NCBI RefSeq assembly: GCF_022808865.1
Contig: NZ_JAKZLB010000002.1
Location: 448,019 to 512,018 of the forward strand
Direction: 5' to 3'
Source: Geothrix oryzisoli
GTDB lineage: Bacteria > Acidobacteriota > Holophagae > Holophagales > Holophagaceae
DNA: 64,000 nucleotides
The first letter of the stretch is position 1. Each line of letters starts with the position of its first letter. A program made the position numbers and the translations under genes. The notes beneath the pieces are model-generated. The model worked only from the letters and a program-made list of their open reading frames with translations, did no database searches and was not told the origin of the DNA. Below, piece by piece: positions 28,026-36,768 of the stretch.

Positions 28026-28606
28026 GGATGCGGACCGTCGCCATCACGGGCGCGGTGGCCTTCGGCGCCTCGCTCATGATCTTCGCCCTGAGCCTGGACA
28101 CGCGTCTGCTCGGGGACCAGAGCGGCTACAAGCCCGCCCAGCCCATCCCTTATTCGCATGCCCTCCACGCCGGTGAGCTGAAGATGGACTGTCTCTTCTG
28201 CCATACCTCGGCGGAGAACAGCCGCCACGCGGGCATCCCGCCCCTCAGCACCTGCATGAAGTGCCACGAGACCGTGCTGAACCGGGCCGGCACGCCCCTG
28301 GGCAAGTCGGACCCCAGCCCGGAGATCCAGAAGATGCGGGACGCCTACGCCAGCGGCCGGGGCTTCGAATGGGTCCGAATCCACCGCCTGCCCGCCCACG
28401 TCACCTTCCCCCACAGCCGCCATGTTCGGGCTGGCGTGGCCTGTCAGTCCTGCCACGGCGAAGTGCAGGGCATGGAGCGCGTGGAGCAGGCCATGGCCCT
28501 GACCATGGGTGAGTGCCTCGCCTGCCACCGCACCGAGAACCAGAAGCAGCTTTTGGCCGGTCGCCCACCCCAGGCTCCGACCGACTGCTCGGCCTGCCAT
28601 CACTGA
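28022..28606 (+). CDS. actA: Pentaheme cytochrome c, ActA-like subunit of alternative complex III
   Basis: 194 residues: an N-terminal membrane anchor (about residues 5-25) and a periplasmic domain with five heme sites, CLFCH, CMKCH, CQSCH, CLACH and CSACH. Five hemes is the number in ActA of characterised ACIII. The histidine-rich start PIPYSHALHAGELKMDCLFCH is typical of this family. Starts with GTG overlapping the narI stop; an ATG two codons later is an alternative. Likely passes electrons from ActB to ActE or to soluble cytochromes. Confidence 0.85.
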   Translation: MRMRTVAITGAVAFGASLMIFALSLDTRLLGDQSGYKPAQPIPYSHALHAGELKMDCLFCHTSAENSRHAGIPPLSTCMKCHETVLNRAGTPLGKSDPSPEIQKMRDAYASGRGFEWVRIHRLPAHVTFPHSRHVRAGVACQSCHGEVQGMERVEQAMALTMGECLACHRTENQKQLLAGRPPQAPTDCSACHH

Positions 28607-28615
28607 GGAGATCCC

Positions 28616-31528
28616 ATGAAGACCTGGAAGAGCCTTGGGGAACGGCGCGGGATGGTGCGGGCGCGGAAGGCGGAGTTCGAGGACGAACTGCCCGTGGGCG
28701 AAAGCGTCCGGCAGATCAGCCGCCGGGACTTCTTCCGCTTCTCGGGGGTCGGCTTCGCGGCGGGCCTGGCCCTGGGCTGCAAGAGCAAGGTGGTCGAGAA
28801 GGCCATGCCCTACCTCAACGCCCGGGAGGGCCTGACGCCCGGCGTGGCCCAGTGGTACGCCACCACCTGCGGCGGCTGCACCGCGGGCTGCGGCGTCCTG
28901 GCCCGCAGCCGCGACGGCCGCCCCGTCAAGCTGGAGGGGAATCCGGAGCATCCCGTGAGCCGCGGCGGTCTCTGCGCCATGGGCCAGGCCCAGACCCGGG
29001 GCCTCTACGACGAGGACCGCCTGCGCGGGCCGAAGCTGGCCGGGAAGGCCGTGGACTGGGCCGCGCTGGACGCGGATCTCCAGCGCCGCTTCGCCGAGCT
29101 GAAGGCCTCCGGTGGTGCCGTCCGCGTGCTGGCGGGCACGATCCTCAGTCCGACCCTGCGCGCCGCCGTGCAGGGCTTCCTCGGCACCTTCAGGGATGGC
29201 CGCCTGGTGGAAGCGGACGCCCTCAGCACTGCGGCCCTGGCCGCGGCGTATGAGCGCACCCACGGCCAGCGCCTGGTGCCGCACTACCGCCTGGAGGAGG
29301 CGGACCTTGTCGTGGGCGTGGAGGCGGACTTCCTCGGCACCTGGATCGATCCCGTGGGCTTCACCCGCGCCTACGCCGAGCGCCGCGGGCCTGACAAGCC
29401 GCGATCCATGTCGAAGCACCTCCAGGTGGAGAGCGGCCTCTCGCTGACGGGCAGCAACGCCGACGAGCGGGTGCGCCTCGCGCCATCCGAGGCGGTGCCC
29501 TTCCTGGAGGCTCTGGCCCGGCACCTGGGCCTCGCCGTGGAGGGAGGCGCCCTCCCGACGGCCCTGGCGGCGAAGGCGCAGGCCCTCGCCCATGAGCTGG
29601 AGGCGCACCGGGGCCATGGCCTCCTGCTCTGCGGCCTCCATGATCTGCGCGCCCAGGAGCTCGTCGCCCGGATCAACCATGCCCTCGGCCACGAAGGCGC
29701 CACCGTGGATCTGGCCCGCCCCAGCCTCCAGAAGCGGGGGGACGACCGCGCCCTGGAAGCCCTGGTCCGCGAGATGGCCGAAGGCCGGGTCGCCGCCCTG
29801 ATCCTGCTGGGCTGCAACCCCGTCTACGAGCAGCCTGCGGCCTTCGCCGGCGCCTTCGCCAAGGTGCCCCTGCGGGTGTCCCTGGCCCTGACCGAGGACG
29901 AGAGCGCGGCCGCCTGCACCCACCTGGCCCCGGACCACCACTGGCTGGAGGCCTGGCGGGACGCGGAGCCCGTGGCGGGCACCGCCTCCCTCGCCCAGCC
30001 CCTCCTCCAGCCCCTCTTCGCCACGCGTGATGCCGTGGAGAGCTTCACGGCCTGGGCCGGACGGCCGGTGCCGGCGCTCCAGGCCCTGCGCGAGCACTGG
30101 AAGGCGGCCGTGTTTCCAGGGCAGAAGGCCGTGGGCGACTTCGAGACGTTCTGGAACGCGGTGCTGCAGAAGGGTGCCTCACAGGTGGACGGCGGGCCCG
30201 CGCCCCGGTACCGCGAGGGCCGCGTGGAAGGCGCGCCGCGGGCCGCGCGCAAGGATGGCTACGAGCTGCTGCTCTACGCCAAGGTGGGCCTGGGAGACGG
30301 GCGCCACGCCCACCTCCCCTTCCTCCAGGAGTTGCCGGATCCCATCACCAAGGCCACCTGGGACAACTACGCCCAGGTGTCGCCCGCTGCGGCGGCAAAG
30401 CTTGGCCTGGAGCAGGGCGACCTGCTGCGCCTGCGGCCCGAGGGTCACGCCCTGGAGCTGGAGCTGCCCGTCGTCGTGCAGCCGGGCCAGGATGATCGCA
30501 CCGTGGCCGTGGCCCTGGGCTATGGCCGCACGGCGGGTGGCAAGGCGGGGCTCGGCGTTGGGAAGAACGCCTATCCCTGGCGGGCCTACACCTCGGGCTT
30601 CCTGGCCGCCGAAGCCGCACCCCTCCAGGTTCGGCGGGGATCAGGCCGTGTGGACCTGGCCTGCACCCAGGACCACCACAGCCTGGAGGGCCGCGAGCTG
30701 GTGCGGGAGATGGCCCTGGCGCCCTACCTGCGGGATCCCGCATCGGCCCGTCCCCACCAGCAGCCGGGGCCTTCCGTCTACGGCGAGCATCCCCACGGCG
30801 CCCACCGCTGGGCCATGGTCATCGACCTCAGCGCCTGCACGGGCTGCTCCGGCTGCGTGATCGGCTGCCAGGTGGAGAACAACATCCCCGTGGTGGGCCG
30901 GGACGAGGTGCGGCGCAAGCGCGAGATGCACTGGCTGCGGATCGACCGCTACTACACCGGCTCCGAGGCGGAGCCCGGCGTCGTGCACCAGCCCATGCTG
31001 TGCCAGCAGTGTGACCAGGCCCCCTGCGAGAACGTGTGCCCCGTGCTGGCCACGGTGCACAGCGAGGAGGGGCTCAACCAGCAGGTCTACAACCGCTGCG
31101 TGGGCACCCGCTACTGCGCCAACAACTGCCCTTACAAGGTGCGCCGCTTCAACTGGTGGGAGTATCCCCACGCCAGCGAGCTGGAGCGCCTGGGCTTCAA
31201 CCCGGATGTCACCGTGCGCAGCCGCGGCGTCATGGAGAAGTGCTCCTTCTGCGTGCAGCGCCTCATGGATGCCAAGACCACGGCGAAGAACGAGGGTCGC
31301 GAGCTCAAGGACGGCGAGGCCCTGCCCGCCTGCATGCAGAGCTGCCCGGCCCAGGCCATCGTCTTCGGTGATACACAGGACCCGGACAGCCGCATCAGCC
31401 AGGTGCTGCGCGATCCCAAGCGTTTCCTGGTGCTGGGCGAGCTGGGCATCGGACCCGCCGTGAGCTACCTGACGAAGATACGAAACATCACGCCAGAGGC
31501 GAACCAGGGAGGCCACCATGGCGCATGA
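28616..31528 (+). CDS. actB: ActB-like subunit of alternative complex III (MopB-like plus ferredoxin domains)
   Basis: 970 residues. A Tat signal motif [10 protein letters not shown] lies near residue 40, so the protein faces the periplasm. The molybdopterin-oxidoreductase-like domain spans about 75-700, and an HybA-type ferredoxin domain about 730-955. The ferredoxin groups are [38 protein letters not shown] and [12 protein letters not shown]...CMQSC, enough for four clusters. Odd feature: the first domain keeps CGGCTAGC and a later Cys in GGLCAMG, a pattern that would bind an extra 4Fe-4S cluster; from general knowledge, ActB of well-studied ACIII lacks this. Overlaps actC by 11 bases. Confidence 0.88.
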   Translation: MKTWKSLGERRGMVRARKAEFEDELPVGESVRQISRRDFFRFSGVGFAAGLALGCKSKVVEKAMPYLNAREGLTPGVAQWYATTCGGCTAGCGVLARSRDGRPVKLEGNPEHPVSRGGLCAMGQAQTRGLYDEDRLRGPKLAGKAVDWAALDADLQRRFAELKASGGAVRVLAGTILSPTLRAAVQGFLGTFRDGRLVEADALSTAALAAAYERTHGQRLVPHYRLEEADLVVGVEADFLGTWIDPVGFTRAYAERRGPDKPRSMSKHLQVESGLSLTGSNADERVRLAPSEAVPFLEALARHLGLAVEGGALPTALAAKAQALAHELEAHRGHGLLLCGLHDLRAQELVARINHALGHEGATVDLARPSLQKRGDDRALEALVREMAEGRVAALILLGCNPVYEQPAAFAGAFAKVPLRVSLALTEDESAAACTHLAPDHHWLEAWRDAEPVAGTASLAQPLLQPLFATRDAVESFTAWAGRPVPALQALREHWKAAVFPGQKAVGDFETFWNAVLQKGASQVDGGPAPRYREGRVEGAPRAARKDGYELLLYAKVGLGDGRHAHLPFLQELPDPITKATWDNYAQVSPAAAAKLGLEQGDLLRLRPEGHALELELPVVVQPGQDDRTVAVALGYGRTAGGKAGLGVGKNAYPWRAYTSGFLAAEAAPLQVRRGSGRVDLACTQDHHSLEGRELVREMALAPYLRDPASARPHQQPGPSVYGEHPHGAHRWAMVIDLSACTGCSGCVIGCQVENNIPVVGRDEVRRKREMHWLRIDRYYTGSEAEPGVVHQPMLCQQCDQAPCENVCPVLATVHSEEGLNQQVYNRCVGTRYCANNCPYKVRRFNWWEYPHASELERLGFNPDVTVRSRGVMEKCSFCVQRLMDAKTTAKNEGRELKDGEALPACMQSCPAQAIVFGDTQDPDSRISQVLRDPKRFLVLGELGIGPAVSYLTKIRNITPEANQGGHHGA

Positions 31529-32918
31529 TGCCGACGTGCTGACCGCCAGCGGGATCCCCGCCGCCGAGGCCGAGCGCTACGGCCACAACCTGCCCCTCAT
31601 CGACGGGAACAAGGGGTACCACCAGGTCACGGAGGAAGTCTTCGCGCCCACGGAGCAGCGCCCACCCCTGCGCTGGTGGCTGGCCCTGGCCGTCACCCTC
31701 TCCATGCTGACCCTGGGCGCCTGGGCCGTGGTCCAGACCCTCACCCGGGGCATCGGCACTTGGGGCCTCAACCGCACGGTGGGCTGGGCCTTCGACATCA
31801 CGAACTTCGTGTTCTGGGTGGGCATCGGCCACGCGGGCACGCTGATCTCGGCCATCCTCTTCCTCTTCCGCCAGCGCTGGCGCACCTCCATCAACCGCGC
31901 CGCCGAGGCCATGACGCTCTTCGCCGTCATGTGCGCGGGCACCTTCCCCATCATCCACATGGGCCGGCCCTGGCTGGCCTTCTGGGCCACGCCCTACCCC
32001 AACACCCGAGGCTCCCTCTGGGTGAACTTCAAGAGCCCGCTGCTCTGGGATGTCGTCGCCATCTCGACCTACTTCATCATCTCGCTCACCTTCTGGTACA
32101 TCGGCCTCATCCCCGACTTGGCCACCCAGCGGGACCGCGCGAAGACGAAGCTGAAGCGCACGATCCTCAGCATCTTCTCGCTGGGGTGGAACGGCTCGAA
32201 CCGCACCTGGAGCCGCTACGAGACTGTGTACATGCTGCTGGCGGGCCTCAGCACGCCCCTGGTGGTCTCCGTGCACACCATCGTGTCCATGGACTTCGCC
32301 ACCTCGGTGATCCCCGGCTGGCACGCGACGATCTTCCCGCCCTACTTCGTGGTGGGCGCCGTGTTCAGCGGCTTCGCCATGGTGCTCACCCTCATGATCA
32401 TCGCCCGCTCGGTCATGGGCCTGGAGGAATACATCACCACCCGCCACCTGGAGGCCATGACCAAGGTGGTGCTGGCCACGGGGATGATCGTGGGCATGGC
32501 CTACGCCACGGAATTCTTCACGGCCTGGTACAGCGGGAATCCCTACGAGCGCTATGTCTTCCTGAACCGGGCCCTGGGGCCCTACCAGTGGGCCTACTGG
32601 ACCATGGTGGGCTGCAATGTGCTCAGCCCCCAGTTCTTCTGGTTCAGGAAGGTGCGGACCACCCCCTGGATGATCTTCATCCTCACCATCTTCGTGAACA
32701 TCGGCATGTGGTTCGAGCGCTTCGTCATCATCGTGACCAGCCTCCACCGCGACTACCTGCCCTCCAGCTGGGCCATGTACCGGCCCACCTTCATCGAGGT
32801 GGCCATCCTCATCGGCAGCTTCGGCCTCTTCTTCACGCTGTTCCTGGTGTTCACCCGGGTGCTGCCCATGATCGCGGCGAGCGAAGTGAAAGGAGTGCTG
32901 AAGCATGTCGAGCACTGA
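31518..32918 (+). CDS. actC: ActC-like (NrfD/PsrC family) quinol-binding membrane subunit
   Basis: 466 residues with about ten membrane helices from residue 50 onward, after a soluble N-terminus containing [16 protein letters not shown]. The family motif [13 protein letters not shown] lies on helix 4, and the C-terminal half carries [20 protein letters not shown], also typical of ActC. It would bind quinol on the periplasmic side next to ActB. The start overlaps the end of actB and the stop overlaps the start of the next gene, so expression is tightly coupled. Confidence 0.9.
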   Translation: MAHDADVLTASGIPAAEAERYGHNLPLIDGNKGYHQVTEEVFAPTEQRPPLRWWLALAVTLSMLTLGAWAVVQTLTRGIGTWGLNRTVGWAFDITNFVFWVGIGHAGTLISAILFLFRQRWRTSINRAAEAMTLFAVMCAGTFPIIHMGRPWLAFWATPYPNTRGSLWVNFKSPLLWDVVAISTYFIISLTFWYIGLIPDLATQRDRAKTKLKRTILSIFSLGWNGSNRTWSRYETVYMLLAGLSTPLVVSVHTIVSMDFATSVIPGWHATIFPPYFVVGAVFSGFAMVLTLMIIARSVMGLEEYITTRHLEAMTKVVLATGMIVGMAYATEFFTAWYSGNPYERYVFLNRALGPYQWAYWTMVGCNVLSPQFFWFRKVRTTPWMIFILTIFVNIGMWFERFVIIVTSLHRDYLPSSWAMYRPTFIEVAILIGSFGLFFTLFLVFTRVLPMIAASEVKGVLKHVEH

Positions 32919-34089
32919 GCACCTCCATCGCAGCCGCTTCCGCGCCTCCTTCGCGGATCCGGAGCAGCTCCTCCACGCGGTGGCGCACCTGCGGGCCGCA
33001 GGGCACCGCGTGCTGGACGCCTACACGCCCTTCCCGGTGCATGGCATGGACGAGGCCATGGGCCTGCGGCCCTCGCGGCTGCCCCGGGCCTGCCTGGCTT
33101 TCGCCGCCCTGGGCCTGGCCCTCGCCGCGGGCCTCCAGATCTGGACCTCCGCCGTCGACTATCCCCTGATCACGGGCGGCAAGCCCCTCCTGGCCATCCC
33201 CGCCTTCATCCCCGTGGCCTTCGAGCTTACGGTGCTGCTGGCGGGTCTGGGCGTGGTGGCCAGCTTCTTCCTCGTGGCCCGCATGCGCCCCCGTCTCCAC
33301 ATCCCTGACCTCCACCCGGGGGCCAACGACGACCGCTTCATCCTCGCGGCGGAACTGGCCGCCGATGTCCAGTTCCCCGCCGTGGCCGGCGAGTTGGCGG
33401 CCCTGGGCGCCCTTGACGCCAGCCTGCTGGTGGAAGACCGCTTCCAGCGCCACGGATCCTTCTGGGACCGCCCTGCGGGCGTCGGCGCCCTGCTGTTGGC
33501 CTGCCTCCCGGCCTTCCTCCTCCTGCTTCTGGTGCCCCTGCTCAACCGGGACTTCCAGCGCCGGAACCTGGCCTGGGACGGCGGGATGGGCGCGCCCCTC
33601 TCGGCCCAGGCCTACGACGCCAGCGGCGTGCTGCCCGGTGGCAAGGTGCTGCAGGCGCCGCCCCCGGACACCCTATCGCGCCGCGGCGAGCCACCCCTGG
33701 CCTTCGGACCGGGCAAGGCCGAGGCGGAGCGCGCCGGCCGCGAGCTGCAGAACCCCTACCAGCCCACCCAGGCCCGCTTCAACCGCGGCAAGCTCGTCTT
33801 CGATCGGGTCTGCGCCACCTGCCACGGGCGAGAGGGCGACAACAACGGCAGCGTGATCGTCGCGCGGGGGGCCTTCGCGCCTACGCTGCTCGTCTCCCCC
33901 GTGGTGCGGGACATGCCGGACGGCCGCATCTTCCACGTCGCCACCTTCGGCGGCCCCACGAAGATGAAGGGCTACGGCGACCTCCTCAGCCGCGAGGACC
34001 GCTGGCAGGTGGTGCTCTACATCCGGGAGCTGCAGAAGGCCGCGAAGCCGATGGTCGCACCCGCCCAAGCCACGGGAGCCCAGCCATGA
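32905..34089 (+). CDS. ActD-ActE fusion: DUF3341 membrane protein with C-terminal mono-heme cytochrome c
   Basis: 394 residues in two parts. Residues 1-180 are ActD-like (DUF3341): [39 protein letters not shown] in two stretches, followed by two membrane helices (about 60-80 and 97-120). After a third helix (about 190-212), residues 285-385 form a cytochrome c domain with [15 protein letters not shown] and a possible distal Met in [13 protein letters not shown], resembling ActE. In most ACIII operons these are two genes. The fused heme domain should lie in the periplasm. Stop overlaps actF in ATGA. Confidence 0.85.
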   Translation: MSSTEHLHRSRFRASFADPEQLLHAVAHLRAAGHRVLDAYTPFPVHGMDEAMGLRPSRLPRACLAFAALGLALAAGLQIWTSAVDYPLITGGKPLLAIPAFIPVAFELTVLLAGLGVVASFFLVARMRPRLHIPDLHPGANDDRFILAAELAADVQFPAVAGELAALGALDASLLVEDRFQRHGSFWDRPAGVGALLLACLPAFLLLLLVPLLNRDFQRRNLAWDGGMGAPLSAQAYDASGVLPGGKVLQAPPPDTLSRRGEPPLAFGPGKAEAERAGRELQNPYQPTQARFNRGKLVFDRVCATCHGREGDNNGSVIVARGAFAPTLLVSPVVRDMPDGRIFHVATFGGPTKMKGYGDLLSREDRWQVVLYIRELQKAAKPMVAPAQATGAQP

Positions 34090-35228
34090 GCGAGACCTTC
34101 ACCGTTCCCGCCCGCGACCTCACGAAATCCGGCATCCCCACCCTGGCCGACATCGGGGAGCGCCTCCGGGGCGGCGCCTGGGCCTTCGTGCTGCTCGGCG
34201 CCGGATTGCTGGGCCTGGGCCTCGTGCTCCAGGCGGAGCGGGGCTGGGGCAACCTGCTGCTCACGGCGTTCAACCTGGCCTGCGTGGGCCTGGGGGGCCT
34301 CTTCCTCCTGGCCATCCAGTCCATCACGGGGGCCCGCTGGAGCGATCCCATCCTCAAGGCCCACCGGGCCATGCCGGCCCTCCTGCCCGTGGCGGGCACC
34401 CTCATGCTGCTCCTGGCCTTCGGGGCCACCACCCTCTACCCCTGGGCCCGGCCGGACGCGGCCTCCCACGAGGCGCTGCAGGGCCGCCTGGGGTGGCTGA
34501 ATCCGCCCTTCTTCTTCGGCCGGGTGGCGCTCATCTTCGCAGCCTGGATCTGGACGGGGCGCCGGCTCACCCGCCAGGGCCAGGGCGCGGCCCCCTTCAT
34601 CCTGGTCTTCGGCCTCACCTTCTCCCTGGCCAACTTCGACTGGCTGATGTCGCTGGAGCCGGTGTGGTCCAGCACCATCCTGGCCATCTACGGGTTCTCG
34701 GGCATGTTCCTCCAGGGCATCGCCATCGTCACCTTCAGCGCCATCGTCCTGCGCCGCGTGGGCCTGCTCCCGGCGGTGTCGAAAGCCCAGAACCACGACC
34801 TGGGCAAGCTGCTGTTCGCCTTCAGCTGCTTCTGGGCCTACATCTTCCTCAGCCAGTTCCTGCTCATCTGGTACGCCAACCTGCCCGAAGAGACCGGCCC
34901 CATGCGCCTGCTGCTGCAGGGCCGCTGGATGCCCCTCTTCTACCTGAACCTGATCCTGAACTTCGGCGTGCCCTTCGTGCTGCTGCTCGGGCGGAAGGCC
35001 AAGACGAGCGAGACCGTGCTGCTGGCCACCTGCGCCATCCTCCTGGCGGGTCGCTGGCTCGACCTCTACCTCCAGATCATGCCGCCGGTCCTCCACGGCC
35101 TGCCCCCGGCCTTCGGACCCGCCGAGTTGGGCGGCATCCTCCTCCAGCTGGGCCTCGGCCACCTGGCCTGCTGGCCCGTCTTCATGAAGGACGCCAACCC
35201 GGCCCAGGAACTGCCCCAGGGAGGGTGA
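34086..35228 (+). CDS. actF: ActF-like membrane subunit of alternative complex III (NrfD family)
   Basis: 380 residues with about ten membrane helices. The segment SLANFDWLMSLEPVWSSTI (about residue 178) is a strong marker of ActF, and FSCFWAYIFLSQFLLIWYANLPEETG follows in two stretches. ActF is a second, shorter NrfD-like subunit thought to pair with ActC; its role in proton or quinone handling is not settled. It is the last gene of the nar-act run. No cox genes follow; the next genes are convergent. Confidence 0.9.
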   Translation: MSETFTVPARDLTKSGIPTLADIGERLRGGAWAFVLLGAGLLGLGLVLQAERGWGNLLLTAFNLACVGLGGLFLLAIQSITGARWSDPILKAHRAMPALLPVAGTLMLLLAFGATTLYPWARPDAASHEALQGRLGWLNPPFFFGRVALIFAAWIWTGRRLTRQGQGAAPFILVFGLTFSLANFDWLMSLEPVWSSTILAIYGFSGMFLQGIAIVTFSAIVLRRVGLLPAVSKAQNHDLGKLLFAFSCFWAYIFLSQFLLIWYANLPEETGPMRLLLQGRWMPLFYLNLILNFGVPFVLLLGRKAKTSETVLLATCAILLAGRWLDLYLQIMPPVLHGLPPAFGPAELGGILLQLGLGHLACWPVFMKDANPAQELPQGG

Positions 35229-35269
35229 GGCCGCATCGTTCATCCGATGGAACCGGATTGAAGAAACCA

Positions 35270-35372
35270 CTCACGCGGAGGGCGGCAGAGGGAGCAGACG
35301 ATGCGGAGAAAGCGCCCCATTCAAGGCGTTCTTCTCTGCATCCTCCACCTTCCCTGCGCCCCTCCGCGTGAG
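35270..35372. repeat. Long imperfect inverted repeat / terminator at the end of the nar-act operon
   Basis: CTCACGCGGAG at 35270-35280 is the exact complement of CTCCGCGTGAG at 35362-35372, and the roughly 48-base arms match at about three quarters of positions. A run of six T follows on the plus strand, so it could terminate the nar-act transcript. Its CGCAGAG-like unit composition resembles dispersed palindromic intergenic elements. The rest of 35229-35414 holds nothing else recognisable. Confidence 0.6.
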
Positions 35373-35414
35373 CTTTTTTGTCTGCCTTCTCGCCTTTTGA
35401 GCCTTGGCCGGGGT

Positions 35415-35630
35415 CTACTCCTTCGGTCCGTATTCCACGGTGCTCCGGAAGGCCAGGAAGAGGCTGATGGCGCTGAGGGCCAGAGAGACGAAGAAGGCGC
35501 CGGGGAGGACGCTGCGCTGGCCGTCGAGGACGGCGCCGAGTACGGTCTCGAAGAGATAGAGCTGGATCACCAGCAGCACGAGGATGACGCCTAAAGCGGC
35601 GGGAGAGATGCGGACGCGGGGCGTGTTCAT
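35415..35630 (-). CDS. Small two-helix membrane protein linked to the Rieske gene
   Basis: 71 residues: a short N-terminus, MNTPRVRISP, then two membrane helices (about 12-30 and 45-63) and a charged tail. The start overlaps the Rieske gene stop in ATGA, so it belongs to the molybdoenzyme operon as its last gene. Possibly an assembly or anchoring subunit. No cofactor-binding residues are visible. Not recognised beyond this; the frame is open further upstream but only within the Rieske gene. Confidence 0.65.
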   Translation of the reverse strand: MNTPRVRISPAALGVILVLLVIQLYLFETVLGAVLDGQRSVLPGAFFVSLALSAISLFLAFRSTVEYGPKE

Positions 35631-36187
35631 GCGGACACCTCCGCCTTCTCGCGGGGGCAGGCTGCGCGGTGGTCGAGGGATTCCAGGGTGGGCTTGGGCA
35701 GCTCGCCCACGGCCCAGAGGGTGCCGTCGGGGCGGGTCTCCAGGGCGATGGCGGCCAGGGGCCGGCTGGGCGGGCCCTGCACGGGGAAGCCGCGATCCGG
35801 CTCGAAGAAGCCCCGGTGGCAGGGGCACTCCAGGCGCTCGCCGGCGTAGCGCACCGCGCAGCCCAGGTGGGTGCAGGTCTGCCGGTAGGCCCGCAGCTCA
35901 CCCTTGGGCGTGCGGAGCAGGATGCAGGCGTCGTGGGCATCGCGGAACTTGAAGAGGCGGCTCTGGCCGGGCAGCAGATCCGCGGCCAGGCCCAGGGCCA
36001 CGGGCAGCTCTGCGTGCCGGGCCTCGGGGTCGGAGGCGCCCTCCAGGGGCTTCTTCCGCAGCCACAGGAAGCCGATGCCGGCGGTGAACCCGGCACTCAC
36101 CACGGCCAGGAAGCGGGCGAACTCGCGGCGGGAGAAGTGGCCCTCCTCGGCGAGTTCCAGGGGGAAGGCGCGGCGCCACCAGGTCAT
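35627..36187 (-). CDS. Rieske [2Fe-2S] protein with N-terminal anchor
   Basis: 186 residues. The N-terminus has a twin-arginine-like HFSRREFARFLAV followed by a hydrophobic helix (about 27-43), as in cytochrome bc1 Rieske proteins that stay anchored after Tat export. The cluster motifs are intact: CTHLGC and CPCHRG, spaced as usual, so cluster-ligand Cys and His are all present. There is no bc1 cytochrome b gene beside it. It is part of the minus-strand operon with the molybdoenzyme. It could accept or donate electrons at the periplasmic face of that complex. Confidence 0.88.
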   Translation of the reverse strand: MTWWRRAFPLELAEEGHFSRREFARFLAVVSAGFTAGIGFLWLRKKPLEGASDPEARHAELPVALGLAADLLPGQSRLFKFRDAHDACILLRTPKGELRAYRQTCTHLGCAVRYAGERLECPCHRGFFEPDRGFPVQGPPSRPLAAIALETRPDGTLWAVGELPKPTLESLDHRAACPREKAEVSA

Positions 36188-36768
36188 CAGAGGCCTCCGT
36201 CGATGAGCAGGGCCGCATCCAGGTGCAGGGGCGTGTCCGGATCGGGCACCATGATGGCGTTCCTGGTCTTGACCCGCACGCTGCCGATGAGGAAGTCGCG
36301 CAGGGGTTTGTTGTGGCGCAGGTTGGCGACTTCATCCTTGCGGACGAAGAGCAGGGCCTGGCTGGGGCAGACCGTGGCGCACATGGGCTTGTGGCCCACG
36401 GAGGTGCGGTCGTAGCAGAGGTCGCACTTGAGCATCTGCTCCAGGCCCGAGAACACGATGGGCACGCCGAAGGGGCAGCTCAGTTCGCAGTTCTGGCAAC
36501 CGATGCAGCGGGGCTTCTGGGCCGCGTGGACCACGCCGTCCTCGCTGCGCTTGATGGCGTCCGAGGGGCACACCTGGGCGCAGATGGGATCCTCGCAGTG
36601 CATGCAGACTGTGGGCACGGTCTGGGGGCTGTCGAAGCGGTCCATCTCGTCCAGGTGGATCATGGACCGGCCGCGGTGGGTGCCGCACTCGGCGCAGGCG
36701 CCCACGCAGGAGCGGCACCCGATGCAGCGCTGGGGATCGATGAAGAAGCCGTAGTCCTGGGGCACCAT
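36187..36768 (-). CDS. 4Fe-4S dicluster-type ferredoxin subunit (four clusters)
   Basis: 193 residues, no signal peptide. Cysteine groups in order: CIGCRSCVGACAECG (about residue 14), CMHCEDPICAQVCPSDA, CIGCQNCELSCPFG, and CDLCYDRTSVGHKPMCATVCPSQA. This is the NarH/HybA/DmsB-like small-subunit pattern for four clusters. It starts on the A of the molybdoenzyme stop codon (TGATG) and its stop overlaps the Rieske start in the same way. It would carry electrons between the catalytic subunit and the membrane or Rieske subunit. Confidence 0.9.
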   Translation of the reverse strand: MVPQDYGFFIDPQRCIGCRSCVGACAECGTHRGRSMIHLDEMDRFDSPQTVPTVCMHCEDPICAQVCPSDAIKRSEDGVVHAAQKPRCIGCQNCELSCPFGVPIVFSGLEQMLKCDLCYDRTSVGHKPMCATVCPSQALLFVRKDEVANLRHNKPLRDFLIGSVRVKTRNAIMVPDPDTPLHLDAALLIDGGL

